NCBI RefSeq assembly: GCF_002127325.2
Contig: NC_035444.2
Coordinates: forward strand, 37,669,140 to 37,733,139
Source: Helianthus annuus
Lineage: Eukaryota; Streptophyta; Magnoliopsida; Asterales; Asteraceae
Direction of reading: 5' to 3'
DNA length: 64,000 nucleotides
Shown one piece after another: positions 19,639 through 30,690 of this stretch. Position numbers and translations under genes: made by a program. The notes beneath the pieces are model-generated. The model did no database searches. It saw nothing but the letters and a program-made list of their open reading frames with translations, and was not told the DNA's origin. How positions within the stretch are numbered: the stretch's first letter is position 1; each line of letters starts with the position of its first letter.

Positions 19639-22540
19639 TTACATCGAGATAGTTGGTAAACGGGCTACAAGCTGCGCCGCTACCCCTTTTTGAATAGCAA
19701 AACTAAGCCTTTTAAAAACTACGTCCATAGATCTCGGGGTCATAACATTACTATGCATGACCCTTTGAACTCGACTAAGTAGGTCCACAACCTCTGGCGC
19801 CAGAAAACCAAAAGTATCAAAAGCAAAAGGGATAAACACGTGCTGGTTGTCAAGGCATGTTTTCTCATGCTTGATCACCTTACCCGAAGCAGCCTTTAAA
19901 GCAGCCTGACCCACTGTGAAAGCACTACTCCCTAAGCCCACAAGCGGAGAAACCCCTGTTAGATCCACACATGCGTGTTTTCCTCCTACCCATCCAAAGA
20001 CCAGAATGTCAGCTGGTCGAAGGGTAGATCTCCCTTCCAACGGGTCTGTTAAGAAATTAACGGGTGCCTCTTTCTTAGCAGAAATGCCAGCACACCTGAA
20101 TATGTCGAAAAGGACATCCCTAACCAAATCATGTCGGTATTTGAACCCCGGGAGCTCTTTACAATGAACGGCATGCTCACCAAAAGAATCCAAACACACC
20201 TTATGACAAACCGGGCATACCTCATCAATTGGGAATAAAGGAATCATGAGGCGATACTTAAGAATAGTACGGTACTCCACCGGCGACATATGCTGGCCTA
20301 ACCCATCTATAGGTATAGCAAGAAGAAAATCTTGTGCATGTGGTGCTCGGAGACACTCAAAAACGGCTCTTTGTCTAACGGTCAAGTCAAACTATACTTC
20401 AATTTCGTGGACAATTTTACTAAAAAGAGCACTCGCCAATGCATGTTGAGCTTTAGGGGGGGCGGTGTCTTTATCAGTGAAACCGCTGAAGTCAAAGCTT
20501 GGAATCGTATCACGAAGACAAGCCAAAGCACAAACATAATCAGAATCCATACCGCATATGCCACTGTCTCTTAAAATGTGGTCCTGTAGCACCCACGATT
20601 GGGCCCTCGAGGCCACAAAAACATAGGATGAAGCCTCTACAGCCGAATACAACCCCAAACCTCCAAACCTAACAGGTAAAGAAGCCAGTCGCCACTGGAG
20701 GTCTCCAAAGAAAGGACCTCCACAAACCACCAATTCCTCAATCGCCTCACGCAAACCTTTGTCAAAAAACAACGCTGCATCTTCCATGTGTACAGGTTGG
20801 CATGTCCTCAGGCCAAAGAAAAGTTTGGCAATGCCCATACAGGATCGAAGCAAGAGTAGTTCACTCTGCGGGTCACCTAATTTCGGTAGAAGACGCATCA
20901 AATCTACTGCCTTAGCAGCTCTTTTCTTTGCCAACCCACTAATAAAGCTTGCGTCTCTACTAACAGCCCCCCCAAGAAGCTTCACCCCCACTAATGGCCT
21001 CCCGATGTCCTTAGGAAATAATCCTTCACGAAACTTGCTACCATCACAAGAAGGCCAAAATAGCTCAGCTTTCTTAATATTAAGTTCAAGACCCAATATT
21101 GGACCCGACACCTTAATGATGTCCAACACTCTAGCCACCTCTTCTGAACCTCCAATGACAGTCCCATCATCAAGATACCAAGCATGAAGGAGAAGCTTGC
21201 ATTTGTCTCTAATCTGATGCACAAGGGGGTGCAAAACAAGCGCGAAAATAAGTGGTCCCAATGGGTCCCCTTGCTGAACTCCCGTGGTAGACCAAATGTG
21301 CCCATCTCCAAGATACAATCTTGCTGGCTGCCCATATAGAAATTCCACCCACAAAGAAATAGAAGGGCACCTCATCCTGACCTCCCGAAGTAAGGCTGAT
21401 CTATCCACCTGGTTAAAAGCATTAGAAAAATCTATCGTAAGCATTGCAAGAGACCCATCAGTGTGACGTTCACTTAGAACCCTATTGACGCTGTGCAAAA
21501 TGGCCTCAGCGCCACTCGACACGCCGACTCCAAACTGAAAATCATTAAGGTACTTGGTCATTTCTTTACCAACACCCTTCATAGCAACCTTAGAAACCAA
21601 ACGCCTCCAAATAGTACCCACTGCAATAGGTCTAATTCCATTGTCGGGTTTTAAAAGCGGTGTAAGTGGAGCAGACGCGACAAACTCTGCCAAACACGAT
21701 GGACATTTCCCCCTAACCATAAGTTGACTACCGCAGTGATAGCGCATAAGAGATCAGTGGCAATAGCAGACCCCTCTCCACAAAAAGCATCCAAAATGTG
21801 TTGTGCCCTCAAGCCATCCCTCCCACATGAGGTTCCTTTAGGAAACGATTTAATGCAGCAAAGAACACCATCCACCTCTGCTACAAGGGGAGGCTCAGAA
21901 TATATAGTACCTGGTATAGATGGAGGTTCTCTGTACGGGTGTTTAGCCTCTAAAGCCTGTATGGTATTATCATTGTACGGAGCAACACCGGATTAACATA
22001 ACACCTTCACTGCAGCTGTAAAGTGGCCATCAGCAACCTTTCGAAGACACTGCCTAACATTGGTATTACTAACAGAACTCTCCTCAGGATTATCAACACC
22101 TCTTTGACCTAGAGACCCCACCGTAGGACTATCAAATATATTTTTAACTAACATAAAAATGCCATCTTCTTTCCCCCATGTGGCTAAAGAATTCAGAATT
22201 GATCTTTGTTGCAATGCCTTCCTATTCCCAGACCTTCTTTCTTGCCTATTTTTTGGCCTGACCACTTGCAAAGTGCACCGAGGAAGAAGGAACAACCTAC
22301 CCCACGCTTCAACGGATCTAGGTTGGGCAACCACTTTGTAGAGAGCGGTTTTCAACGCCTGAGAGAAAGCCAACCGACAGCTATGAGGGATGCTCTTTAC
22401 GGTGACAATGGGTGCTTTAAAGACACGATCTAGTAGAACGGTATCCAACAAGAACGACTCATGAACGTTGGTCACGTGCGCCTTGGAAGAGGGCCTCGAA
22501 ATCCCTAATATGGTAACCGTTTCAAAATCTCCATCAATCT
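19639..22540 (-). pseudogene. Non-LTR-type reverse transcriptase with CCHC and endonuclease-like C-terminus, broken
   Basis: Reading on the minus strand, the frame opens near 22540 with no clear ATG. It has a TAA at 21993-21995, a frameshift near 21720-21735 in a G run, and a TAG at 20392-20394, then runs to 19639. The middle part shows RT motif A (LTIDFSNAFNQVD), motif B (GVQQGDPLGPL) and motif C (YLDD). The last 248 codons hold CPVC...GEHAVHC, a C-X2-C...H-X3-C zinc finger, followed by YRHDLVRD, then RPADILVF and ACVDLTG about 12 residues on. That order (RT, CCHC, PD-(D/E)XK-like) is the plan of non-LTR elements with a restriction-like endonuclease rather than of ordinary plant L1. No apurinic endonuclease is visible upstream. 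Three lesions make it non-functional here; the endonuclease call is an inference. Confidence 0.7.
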
Positions 22541-22620
22541 CCTATAAATCAGCGAATTTATGGTAACTGTTTCAAAACCCCCATCAATCTCCTAAAAAAT
22601 CAGCGAATTTCTCTTACTGA
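22507..22620. repeat. Direct repeat pair, about 55 bp
   Basis: TATGGTAACCGTTTCAAAA...ATCAGCGAATTT is repeated twice in tandem. The core AATATGGTAAC also occurs at 19595-19605 on the other side of the reverse-transcriptase gene, so it may be a target duplication of that gene's insertion. Confidence 0.6.
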
Positions 22621-22639
22621 AATAAATTCTTCGATTTCC

Positions 22640-23045
22640 TTCACAACAAATTTTTATAACACTATAAAGAACATTATATTACATAATAAAACACTATAGA
22701 AAGATATAACACTATCTGTTTACTGTAAGAAACTATACATAAAATAAACACTGTTGATGGGGGATAAAACACTATGAAAAGGAACAGTATATTACATGAT
22801 AAAACACTATAGAAAGATATAACACTATCTGTTTATTGTAAGACACTATACAGAATAAAACACTATGAAAAGAAACAGTATATTACATGATAAAACACTA
22901 TAGAAAGATATAACACTATCTGTTTACTGTAAGACACTATACAGAATAAAACACTATTGATGGGAATAAAAAACACTATGAAAAGGAGATTAAAGATACC
23001 TGTACATAATATAACACTATTGACTGGGGAATATAACACTACAAC
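22640..23045. repeat. AT-rich tandem repeats, units of about 90-110 bp
   Basis: Three to four units contain AAAACACTATAGAAAGATA, then TAACACTATCTGTTTA, and GATGGGGGATAAAACAC variants. No ORF. Confidence 0.7.
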
Positions 23046-23411
23046 AAGAACTTACCGTAAACAATTAAATGTATAGAACAAATCGAATTCGAATCACATC
23101 CCTAATATATCGCCTGTTATTTTTGGCAGTTATCTTTGGAAATCAATTAATTGATAAGAATGGACAATTACTAATATACCCTTTTGAATTAATTAAGATA
23201 AGAGACACTTGTCATTCCCAAATTATTTCTCACACTTCTCACAAAAGTTGGACTTTTTACAGGATCCTCTACCTGTGTATATGTATACATAAAACTGAAA
23301 ATTACATATAAAAAATCTGATCCGATTAATCTCGAGTAATCCCGAGTAGTCGGTAGTCCCCACCTTACCGGCCGACTAGCAACTAGCGAGTTCTCCAACC
23401 TCGGTTATATT

Positions 23412-24034
23412 ATGCTTAGTTGTTAAATGTTCTTGGTTTGATTCAAGGTTATTTTTTGTATTAATAGTAGATCACATTTCAAAAGGTTTGGATTTTTGAT
23501 TTTTTTTTCTTTTCATGAGAGGCCTTTTTTTATACATACTCTGTTTAAAAAAAAATTGTACCATAATAACGAGTGTTTTTTATCTTTAATATGAGTACCA
23601 TATTGCTATATATCTACAAAATTACGATTCAAGTAATTCAGACCCTAGTGTGTTTTATATAGTGTTTGCATGTTTTATATTGTGTATTTTGTCTACATTG
23701 AATCAGAGACACTGGTGTGTTTTATATTGTGTATTTCAGACACTATTGTGTTTTATATTGTGCATTTTCAGACACTATTGCGTTTTATGTGTGAAAGGTG
23801 TGTTTAATTGTGAAATCTAATATAACACAATGTGAAGAAATCAGAAACTGATAAACACAACGTTAAGAAATAATGAATTTGTTTTATGTTTTGAAATATA
23901 TGAGAGGTGTGTTTAATTGTGAAAATTGATATAACCCGATATGAAAAAACTGTAAACTGATAAAACACAATGTCAAGAAATAATGAATTTGTTTTATGTT
24001 TTAAACTTCGGATGAATTAATCGTGGATACGAAG
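23412..24034. other. Non-coding spacer with GTGTTTTATATTGTG repeats
   Basis: 23432-23528 repeats part of the dispersed repeat seen at 18520. Then 23560-23625 resembles 61680-61735 (ACGAGTGTTTTTT...CTATTGCTATAT type). 23640-23780 has four copies of TGTGTTTTATATTGTG; these look like the inverse of the 22640-23045 repeats. The stretch ends in the target site of the 33-kb retrotransposon. Confidence 0.55.
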
Positions 24035-24779
24035 TGTTATGGGTCATTTTCTGAGTATACATATCCTGACTAATATCCCGCTTTTAATTGTTTATTTATG
24101 ACCAGGATGCTGGACGAGGATATTGCTAACATCCTGGGCGATATCCTGAGGTTGAGTAAATTAAACACGTGCAGGTTAATGGCTGCAAACTACTAACGGT
24201 CATCAGGACTTCTTCTCCTTAAGACTCGGGCGAATTTGTTATGAGGAAGCCGTTGAAGCCGAAAGACTTAGACCTCAACGTTCGAGTGGGAATATTCGCT
24301 GGATCCCGGGAGTTTAGGATAGTTTGTTACATTATCTTTACTATAAATAGATGGGGGCGGATCAGTTTAAGGCACATAATTTTTCACGAACACTCTCGTA
24401 CACTTTCACTCTCTAGCTTACTGCAATCACCACACTTGTATCCAATTCATATTGTAACACTTAGTCGATCCGCACCACATCCTGCACTGTATCCTGAAGT
24501 TTGAAGTAATAACAAGAACAAGGCAGCTGCGATTGTCAGCTCCCGAGGTTTTATGCCGGAGATCTAGATTGATCAAGGGCTTTCCTCGTACATCTCGTGT
24601 CACCCCTTTACTTTTTGCTCATTGTTTGATCATAGATACAGCTCAATATCCTGAGCCGTATCCTGAAACTGTTTTTGCAAATAACTCAATTAACATATTT
24701 TTGAACACATTCTCTTAGCACACTACCTCACAAAACTAATTTGATCACTTAATTACTTAGGTAATTTTTGACCAAAACA
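24035..24779 (+). repeat. 5' LTR of the outer element
   Basis: 745 bp, TG...CA. TATAAATA lies at 24342-24349. Many short ATCCTG/CAGGAT words occur here and through the element, a sequence habit of this family. Confidence 0.95.
24342..24349 (+). promoter_or_regulatory. TATA box, outer element LTR
   Basis: TATAAATA about 310 bp into the LTR; identical at 56604-56611 in the 3' LTR. Confidence 0.6.
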
Positions 24780-24782
24780 ATT

Positions 24783-24800
24783 TGGCGCCCACCGTGGGGC
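24783..24800 (+). other. Primer-binding site, outer element
   Basis: TGGCGCCCACCGTGGGGC begins three bases after the 5' LTR, the usual place for a tRNA 3'-end complement. I do not assign the tRNA. Confidence 0.75.
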
Positions 24801-24883
24801 AAGTGGTGCTCTCTTTACTAAAAATTTTTGTGAAATCGCTAATCGGCTTTCTGTTTTCAAAACTTTTTGCCACGTTGTTTACA

Positions 24884-26459
24884 ATGGCCTCGAGATCAAA
24901 CATGAGCTCCTCCACTGTGTCTGCTACAACTTCTGCTACTACTGGTCCGGTGCTTCCACCACCTCCTCCAAGGATGCAATCTTCTTCGCAACCTCAGGAC
25001 ATTATCCCTACTCGGAATGTTCAGGGATCTGCTCCAATTTTGGCTTCTAATGATGAAATTCTAACCTTATTTGGGAGTGTGCAGGAACAAATGAGGCAGC
25101 AACAGGAAACAAACCGGATGCTGTTGAGGGAGATACAACTCCTGAAGTCCGGCTCTAGCAGACCTACTGAGGATATCGTCACTCCACTACAGCCCAGAAC
25201 TTTGAACTTTAGTTCAGCTGTGTATACTGAGGATAATAGGGGGAATATTGTGCCCAGCCTTCCTCAGAATCATACTCCTGAAATACCCTCCTCGGTTAGG
25301 ATGTCAACCGTGAGGAGCTCAGGATATGCTTCAGGATATGGGCAGAATCCTCCGACTGGTAACATATCTAATAATAATAATAATGCTATTGCCACTAACA
25401 ACGTTGGATCTTTGCAGGATACAGCTATAACGTCAGAATTATCCAGGGAGCTTCAGAAGCTAAAGGATATGATATCCAGGATAGCCACAGGATATCTCGG
25501 TTCGTACGCCCTATATGTGATGCTGAAATCCCAAAAAGATTTCAGACTCCGAACATGAAGCTTTACGATGGACCCACGGATCCTGAAGAGCATATTGCCC
25601 AATATAGGGAAAGGATGGAGATCAACCCTACCCCTCCGGATCTCAAGGAAGCTTGCCTGTGCAAGGGTTTCGGTTCTACTCTGACAGGATCAGCCTTAAA
25701 ATGGCTGTTAAATGTTCCTCAGCGTTCGATTACATCATTTGCCCACTTAGTGAATTTATTTAATAGTCAATTTTCTTGCAGTCAGAGTTTTGAAAAACTA
25801 ACCAGCGATCTTTACAGGATAACTCAAGGACCTCAGGAATCCTTGAGGGATTATGTGAACGAATTCAGTCGAGAATCCTTGGATATCCCACATCTTGATG
25901 TTGCAACAGCTGTGCAAGCTTTTAAGATCGGGTTGCAAAAGGACTCTCAGTTTTATCAGGATCTTGTAATGCATCCCTGCAGGAATCTCGACGAGGCTCG
26001 TAACAGGGCTCTAAGATATATTCGATTGGAGGACGACAAGAAAATGCAAGAAAGGATGAATGCATCCTCAACATACGAATCGACTAACAGGAAGTCAGAA
26101 TCCTCATATAAGCCATATCACTCAGCCATATGGCAGAAGTGATAACAAGAGAGTGAATGCTGTTGAAGACGAGGATCCTAAAGAATATCCTGAATTATCC
26201 GAATATTGTTTTTCTGTTAATATACCTGAACTAATGTATGCTATGCAGGGTCTGGGAGATAAAGCCAGGTGGTCTCGGAAGAATCAACAAAAAGCTGATT
26301 GGAAGGATAAATCCAAATGGTGTGCATTCCATGAGGATTTCGGACATGTTACGGAGGATTGCATTGACTTGAGGAAGGAAATAAGCTATCTTCTGAGCAA
26401 GGGATATCTAAAAGATCTCTTGGGAAGAAAGAAGAATAAAGGACAGGATACTGAAAAGG
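24884..26459 (+). pseudogene. gag of the outer Tat-type element, frameshifted and interrupted
   Basis: The ATG at 24884 (MASRSNMSSS) starts a Ser/Thr/Pro-rich N-terminus with a helical segment (QEQMRQQQETNRMLLREIQ). A frameshift near 25490 breaks the link to the capsid-like part, which continues from about 25495 (PNMKLYDGPTDPEEHIAQY, then the retrotransposon-gag signature around LKWLLNVP and LRDYVNEFSRE). A second frameshift near 26130 leads to the tail with the CX2HX4HX4C knuckle (CAFHEDFGHVTEDC). The frame is then cut by the nested insertion at 26460 and, in the unbroken order, reads straight on at 35180. Gag would form the virus-like particle and bind RNA. This copy cannot make an intact protein. 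Confidence 0.85.
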
Positions 26460-27855
26460 TGTAACAACTCTCATTAAAATTTATAATTAGAATGATAATT
26501 AGTCAATAAGGAAACCTTAATTGAGACACCCAAGTAATTCCGCACTAACCCTAAAATTTTCGGAACAATCGGAATCAGGATCAGGGCCCCTAAAACTCGG
26601 GGGGGGGGGGGGGGGGGGGGTAAACCCTAGTTGATAATTATCAACAAAATTGCGTTGTACATACTGAAATTCGATTTTAGTTGATTCATCAAGCCTATAC
26701 CACTGACTAGGCTACTCTACAAATTAGACCGCACCCTTACGGACCGTAAGGGTTACGGCTTACGGTCCGCAAGCGAGGCTATTTTCTGGCTATAAATAGC
26801 CGACCTTGGGACTTGAAATTAGAAGTTGAAACGGCGCAAAGTTGTTGTCTGTACGTCGAATTAGCACCAAATTACTACAAATAAACACACACTACACTCG
26901 AATCGCTGCCGCAAAACAGGGTAATTACTCGATCGCTATTACGATTCATTTTCCGAGATCAATATATCCAAAGAATGTTTAAGTGCCGCCCACATTGGGT
27001 TATACTTTGTCGTTCGTCGTTAAATCGATGAATGTTTAAGTATTGCACTTTGTCGTTCATTGTGAGAATTTGATTTCGTGAGTTATCGTGACTGCTGTAT
27101 TGATCACTAACCCAGTTTTGTGTGCATTATTATTGAAATTAGATTAACCAGGCTAAATCATATTCTATCTGTATTAAATCTGCAATGTGAGTCATTCTCT
27201 TTTTATCAACTGTTTTACAATACTCCAAATTATTTTCAGAATTATAATTACAGTGATTAAGTTGATGTAATCACCAAATTACAGCCAGTATGTGGGGTAT
27301 TGTGCACATTACTACTGTTTTATCACTTTAGGTGGGCGAACCTAAAATTTAGTGATACGTCATTCATTGGGGCAGCCAATGGTGATATGACCACTGTCAC
27401 AGATCCGGTCGAGTGACAAATACTATGGGTAGTTGGTTGATATCAGAAACATATGTAAAAGATCTTAATACTGTGAATTATAACAAATGTGTCGTTTTCA
27501 GTAAACTGAATGATTCACTCAGTATTTCCCCGCTGACAAAACCTTTTTCAAACATGTTTCAGGTGATCTACTGTAATTCAGGAAAAGTGCCGGGGAGCAT
27601 TTCAAGCTTAAGATAGTGGCTCAGTATAAAATAAAGAAATATGTTTTGAAATAAAGATTTATCAGAAAAATCTTATTATTGTAAATTATCGGGGTTTTAG
27701 CCCGAATTGTGAAATAAAATAATCGGGAAAAGTTTTTAGCTTTATAACGATCCTGATGTTAAAGAATTCCGTTGCTAAAATCACATAAATAAATATCAAG
27801 GGATTTCTGTCCCGCGGCTCCTGAAACGGGTCAAACCGGGTCGGGGGCCGTGACA
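26460..27855 (+). repeat. 5' LTR of nested element 26460-35175
   Basis: 1396 bp. TATAAATA lies at 26791-26798, directly preceded by the GC-rich inverted repeats CCTTACGGACCGTAAGG and GCTTACGGTCCGCAAGC (about 26737-26776). A run of 22 G (26599-26620) corresponds to only seven in the partner LTR. The short frame at 27413-27616 is also in the other LTR and looks spurious. Confidence 0.95.
26791..26798 (+). promoter_or_regulatory. TATA box, nested element LTR
   Basis: GGCTATAAATAGCC, itself palindromic; the same at 34124-34131 in the 3' LTR. Confidence 0.65.
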
Positions 27856-27864
27856 GAAATAAGG

Positions 27865-27876
27865 TGGTATCAGAGC
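27865..27876 (+). other. Primer-binding site (initiator Met tRNA type)
   Basis: TGGTATCAGAGC, the standard complement of the plant initiator methionine tRNA 3' end, nine bases after the LTR. Confidence 0.85.
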
Positions 27877-27978
27877 CACTGAGTTAAGCTAATTAAGTAT
27901 TTAACAGATACTTAATTTTTCCTGATTACTATTATGTGATTATGTGTTTTATTAAATTGACTATTTGTTAGTTACAGT

Positions 27979-28302
27979 ATGGGTAAGCAAAAGTTGCAAG
28001 ATATCTATCTTAAATTAGATAGGTCAGTCTACGAAGAGGGAAGTTCATCCAAAACTAAATTTTCAAAACTCCCTACAATCCCTGAAGAAGGAATATTTGT
28101 GCGAAAAGCACAATATGAGAAACCGCTTTCTCCTAGAAAAAGGAGTATGATTATTAAGAAAAGTAAAGAGCAAATCCGAGAAAAGAGGATTAAAAAGGAA
28201 ACCCAGGAGTTAATCAATAAATCACCTTGGGAAGATAAGCTAGATGAGAAATGGGCAAATTTGTATATGCTAGCCACTGTAGCAGAACATGCAAATCTTT
28301 AA
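27979..28302 (+). CDS. Extra 5' ORF of the nested element, 107 residues, unknown
   Basis: ATG at 27979 lies 100 bp after the primer site; stop at 28300-28302. The product is strongly basic in the middle (SPRKRSMIIKKSKEQIREKR), with a predicted helix and a C-terminal Trp-containing segment. I recognise no domain. It precedes another extra ORF (28451-29260) and gag, in the region where chromoviruses usually have only leader RNA. A short protein or an exon of a longer spliced product is possible; the downstream ORF also has a Lys/Arg cluster. Confidence 0.45.
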   Translation: MGKQKLQDIYLKLDRSVYEEGSSSKTKFSKLPTIPEEGIFVRKAQYEKPLSPRKRSMIIKKSKEQIREKRIKKETQELINKSPWEDKLDEKWANLYMLATVAEHANL

Positions 28303-28450
28303 ATACCCTAAGTCTAGTAATAACACTTCTCAGTAAATAAATAAATAAATCTGAGTGTGTTCTTTCCTGTTATTTTGTACAAATAGTGTGCAATAAAACT
28401 TCGATGTTTATTTGTTAAACTTTGTTCCAAAGTTTTAACTTAGCATTTCT

Positions 28451-29260
28451 GTGCATTTTGTATATATGCTACACAGCATGAGCGAGATATCTGAAGCTTT
28501 TCAGAACCTCAATCTTTACCCGGTGAATATAGAAGTTTCCCAAGAGTTTACTGGATACTTTGCTGATGTGGACCAACCTGTAGAATTCCATGCTCCACCT
28601 TTGACAATGCCAAAACGAAAGAAAAAGAAGAATTACGTGTGGGGACATCGTATCCGTAGGAAAAAGCCAGTCCCGAAACTTCCTAAAATAAACAATCCTT
28701 TAGAAATAGTAAAAGAAACTGGTAAACAGCCGGAAATGGAAATTGAAGTTCAGAAAGATTCTAGGCAAATGGAGATACAGTTTGAGGAATATTCTAAGGA
28801 AATAGAAATGGAAATAGGACAAGGTTCTAGACCAACTCAGATAGAGATCGGAGAGAGCTCCAATCGAAATCAGGGAACAACTTTTCAAGATGAAATAGAT
28901 TTTCTATTAGAAAGCTGTGAGACTATTCAACCTGTCAATACTAATATTTTTACCTATTCTATTGAAAATCCAATCCCTATGAATTTTGCACCAGCAATCC
29001 CAGAACCAATAGTCCACGCTCAACCTATAGAAATGGAAGAATGGTGGACGAATGATTGGCAATTTCAAAATATTGTCAACGACCCTTATTCCTTCCTTCC
29101 GCAATTCGATCCAGAACCCCTACCTAATCCACCAATGAGCACTGGGAATATGGCTGAACTTCGCCATTTCGGTGAAGAATTGATGGATGCAGGAAATAGA
29201 ATCAGGGAGATAGGGGGACAGATTGCCTGGAAATATGATGAAAGGGAAATGCGTTTTTAG
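28451..29260 (+). CDS. Extra ORF between leader and gag, 269 residues, unknown
   Basis: The longest reading starts at 28451; an internal ATG at 28478 (MSEISEAFQNLNLYP) looks the more natural start because the first nine residues are hydrophobic filler. A basic patch (MPKRKKKKNYVWGHRIRRKK) resembles a nuclear-localisation or RNA-binding segment. It is followed by an acidic Glu/Ile/Gln repeat-like region and a Pro/Phe/Asn-rich part, ending at TAG 29258-29260. No family is recognised. The nested element at 36294-49866 also has an extra Pro/Tyr-rich ORF at the same place, which suggests that an additional 5' gene is a shared habit of these elements. Confidence 0.5.
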   Translation: MHFVYMLHSMSEISEAFQNLNLYPVNIEVSQEFTGYFADVDQPVEFHAPPLTMPKRKKKKNYVWGHRIRRKKPVPKLPKINNPLEIVKETGKQPEMEIEVQKDSRQMEIQFEEYSKEIEMEIGQGSRPTQIEIGESSNRNQGTTFQDEIDFLLESCETIQPVNTNIFTYSIENPIPMNFAPAIPEPIVHAQPIEMEEWWTNDWQFQNIVNDPYSFLPQFDPEPLPNPPMSTGNMAELRHFGEELMDAGNRIREIGGQIAWKYDEREMRF

Positions 29261-29511
29261 AACAACAAATGGTAAGGGATAGGAGGATGGTAAAACTATA
29301 GTTGTGTAATAGTATATAGTGAAATCAATCTGTAACATAACTTCGAATAAAACTTTGTAAAATATCTGTGTGTAGTGATGCATACTATAACGGATATGAA
29401 ATGGAATCGAGAAATCGATAGTTTTGACTATACGTGTATTATAAATTGTCTGAGTGTTTATGTATGATTACTATTTATCAAATACTAATAAAAATTATTA
29501 TATATTATCAG

Positions 29512-30690
29512 ATGGCAAATAGTGGTAATGAACCAGTAAATGAGGTTAATCAGTCGGAGCAACATCCAGGGGATCAATATATGACTAGACAAGATATTGA
29601 AAATATTGTTGCTCAAGGGGTAGCCAATGCTATTCCAGCATTTGTTGCTGCTGTAAAAAGTCCAATCGAACCGCAACCTATCATTCCTAGTAAACGTACT
29701 ACTGAAGATAACTTCAGTAATAGTATAAACGGTGGCCATAATCATGTTAATCATGATAATGAATCCCAGCACACGCCGCTCCCTAAGAAACGGAAGGCTG
29801 CAACACCTGGTTGCACTTTCAAAGAATTCCTTGCTTGTAAACCCACTGAATTTGCAGGCAATGAAGGGGCAACTACATCACTGTGTTGGTTAGAGAAAAC
29901 CGAAGCACTAATTGCAATAAGTAAGTGTGCCAAAGATGATCAGGTCATGTACGCATCAAATCTGTTTAAAGAAGGAGCACTCGAATGGTGGAACACTGTG
30001 TTACAAGCTAAAGGAAGAGATAGGGCTTATGCTATGACTTGGGAAGAATTTAAGAATCTCGTAGAAAGAAAATTCTGTCCTGAGCATGAAAAGGAACAAA
30101 TGGCAAATAAGTTCCTAACTCATCGGATGTTAGGTGTGGATTGTCGTGGTTATACTTCGACATTCTTCGAATATGCTAGAGTGGTACCTAACCTGGCTTC
30201 GCCAGAACCGGTACTCATTTCTCGCTATATTTGGGGATTAATTAGCGAAATTCGCAATATCGTTAAGGCTGCGAGACCTCGCACTATTGACGATGCAGTA
30301 GAATTAGCTAACACCCTAACTGATGAACTGATACGTACAAGAGATGAAGATAGGAAGAAGGAACTAGCTCAGAAAATTACCCAAGGATTTAGAGTGGGTA
30401 ATAGTAGGAATTTCAAGAAAAGAGGAACAGGGCAATCCTCAACTTTGCCATTCTGCAAAATTTGCAAAAAGAATCATTTTGGAAAATGTAACAAACTTTG
30501 CAATTTTTGCAAAACGATAGGACATCGTGAAGAAAACTGCACGAAGAAATCCATAATTTGTTACAATTGTGGAGAAGCTGGACATTTCAAAACAGAATGT
30601 CCTAAGTTAGCCAACCCAGTAGATAACAAACCCAAAGCGACCGAAGGAGCTACTAAGAAGAATGCCAGAGCATTCCAGCTAACCACTTAA
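29512..30690 (+). CDS. gag: gag polyprotein of the nested element
   Basis: I chose ATG 29512 (MANSGNEPVNEVNQ) over the in-frame ATG at 29434 because it follows the untranslated leader and matches the start style of the related gag at 44262. 392 residues. The capsid region includes CTFKEFLACKPTEFAGNEGA and LEWWNTVLQAKG, hallmarks of the retrotransposon gag domain. The C-terminus has three zinc knuckles: CKICKKNHFGKC, CNFCKTIGHREENC and CYNCGEAGHFKTEC. The frame ends in a TAA (30688-30690) just where protease should follow in the same frame, so the stop either is a mutation or limits pol output. The protein assembles the particle and packages RNA. Confidence 0.85.
   Translation: MANSGNEPVNEVNQSEQHPGDQYMTRQDIENIVAQGVANAIPAFVAAVKSPIEPQPIIPSKRTTEDNFSNSINGGHNHVNHDNESQHTPLPKKRKAATPGCTFKEFLACKPTEFAGNEGATTSLCWLEKTEALIAISKCAKDDQVMYASNLFKEGALEWWNTVLQAKGRDRAYAMTWEEFKNLVERKFCPEHEKEQMANKFLTHRMLGVDCRGYTSTFFEYARVVPNLASPEPVLISRYIWGLISEIRNIVKAARPRTIDDAVELANTLTDELIRTRDEDRKKELAQKITQGFRVGNSRNFKKRGTGQSSTLPFCKICKKNHFGKCNKLCNFCKTIGHREENCTKKSIICYNCGEAGHFKTECPKLANPVDNKPKATEGATKKNARAFQLTT

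Larger units (their letters stand above)
19097..23403. mobile_element. Segment bounded by 8-bp duplication GTTATATT, hAT-like
   Basis: GTTATATT occurs at 19089-19096 and 23404-23411, immediately outside ends that are imperfect inverted repeats (TAGTGCTGTAAAAATTGCGA versus CGAGGTTGGAGAACTCGCTA on the other strand). Subterminal GCTAGTCGG motifs occur near both ends. The dispersed repeat resumes on both sides, which supports an insertion. The 8-bp duplication suggests hAT, but no hAT transposase is inside; the only gene is a minus-strand reverse transcriptase (19639-22540). AT-rich DNA fills 19300-19600 and 22640-23330. Confidence 0.55.

Noticed and set aside
20759..21187. Plus-strand 142-codon frame
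   Set aside because: It is the shadow of the minus-strand reverse transcriptase.
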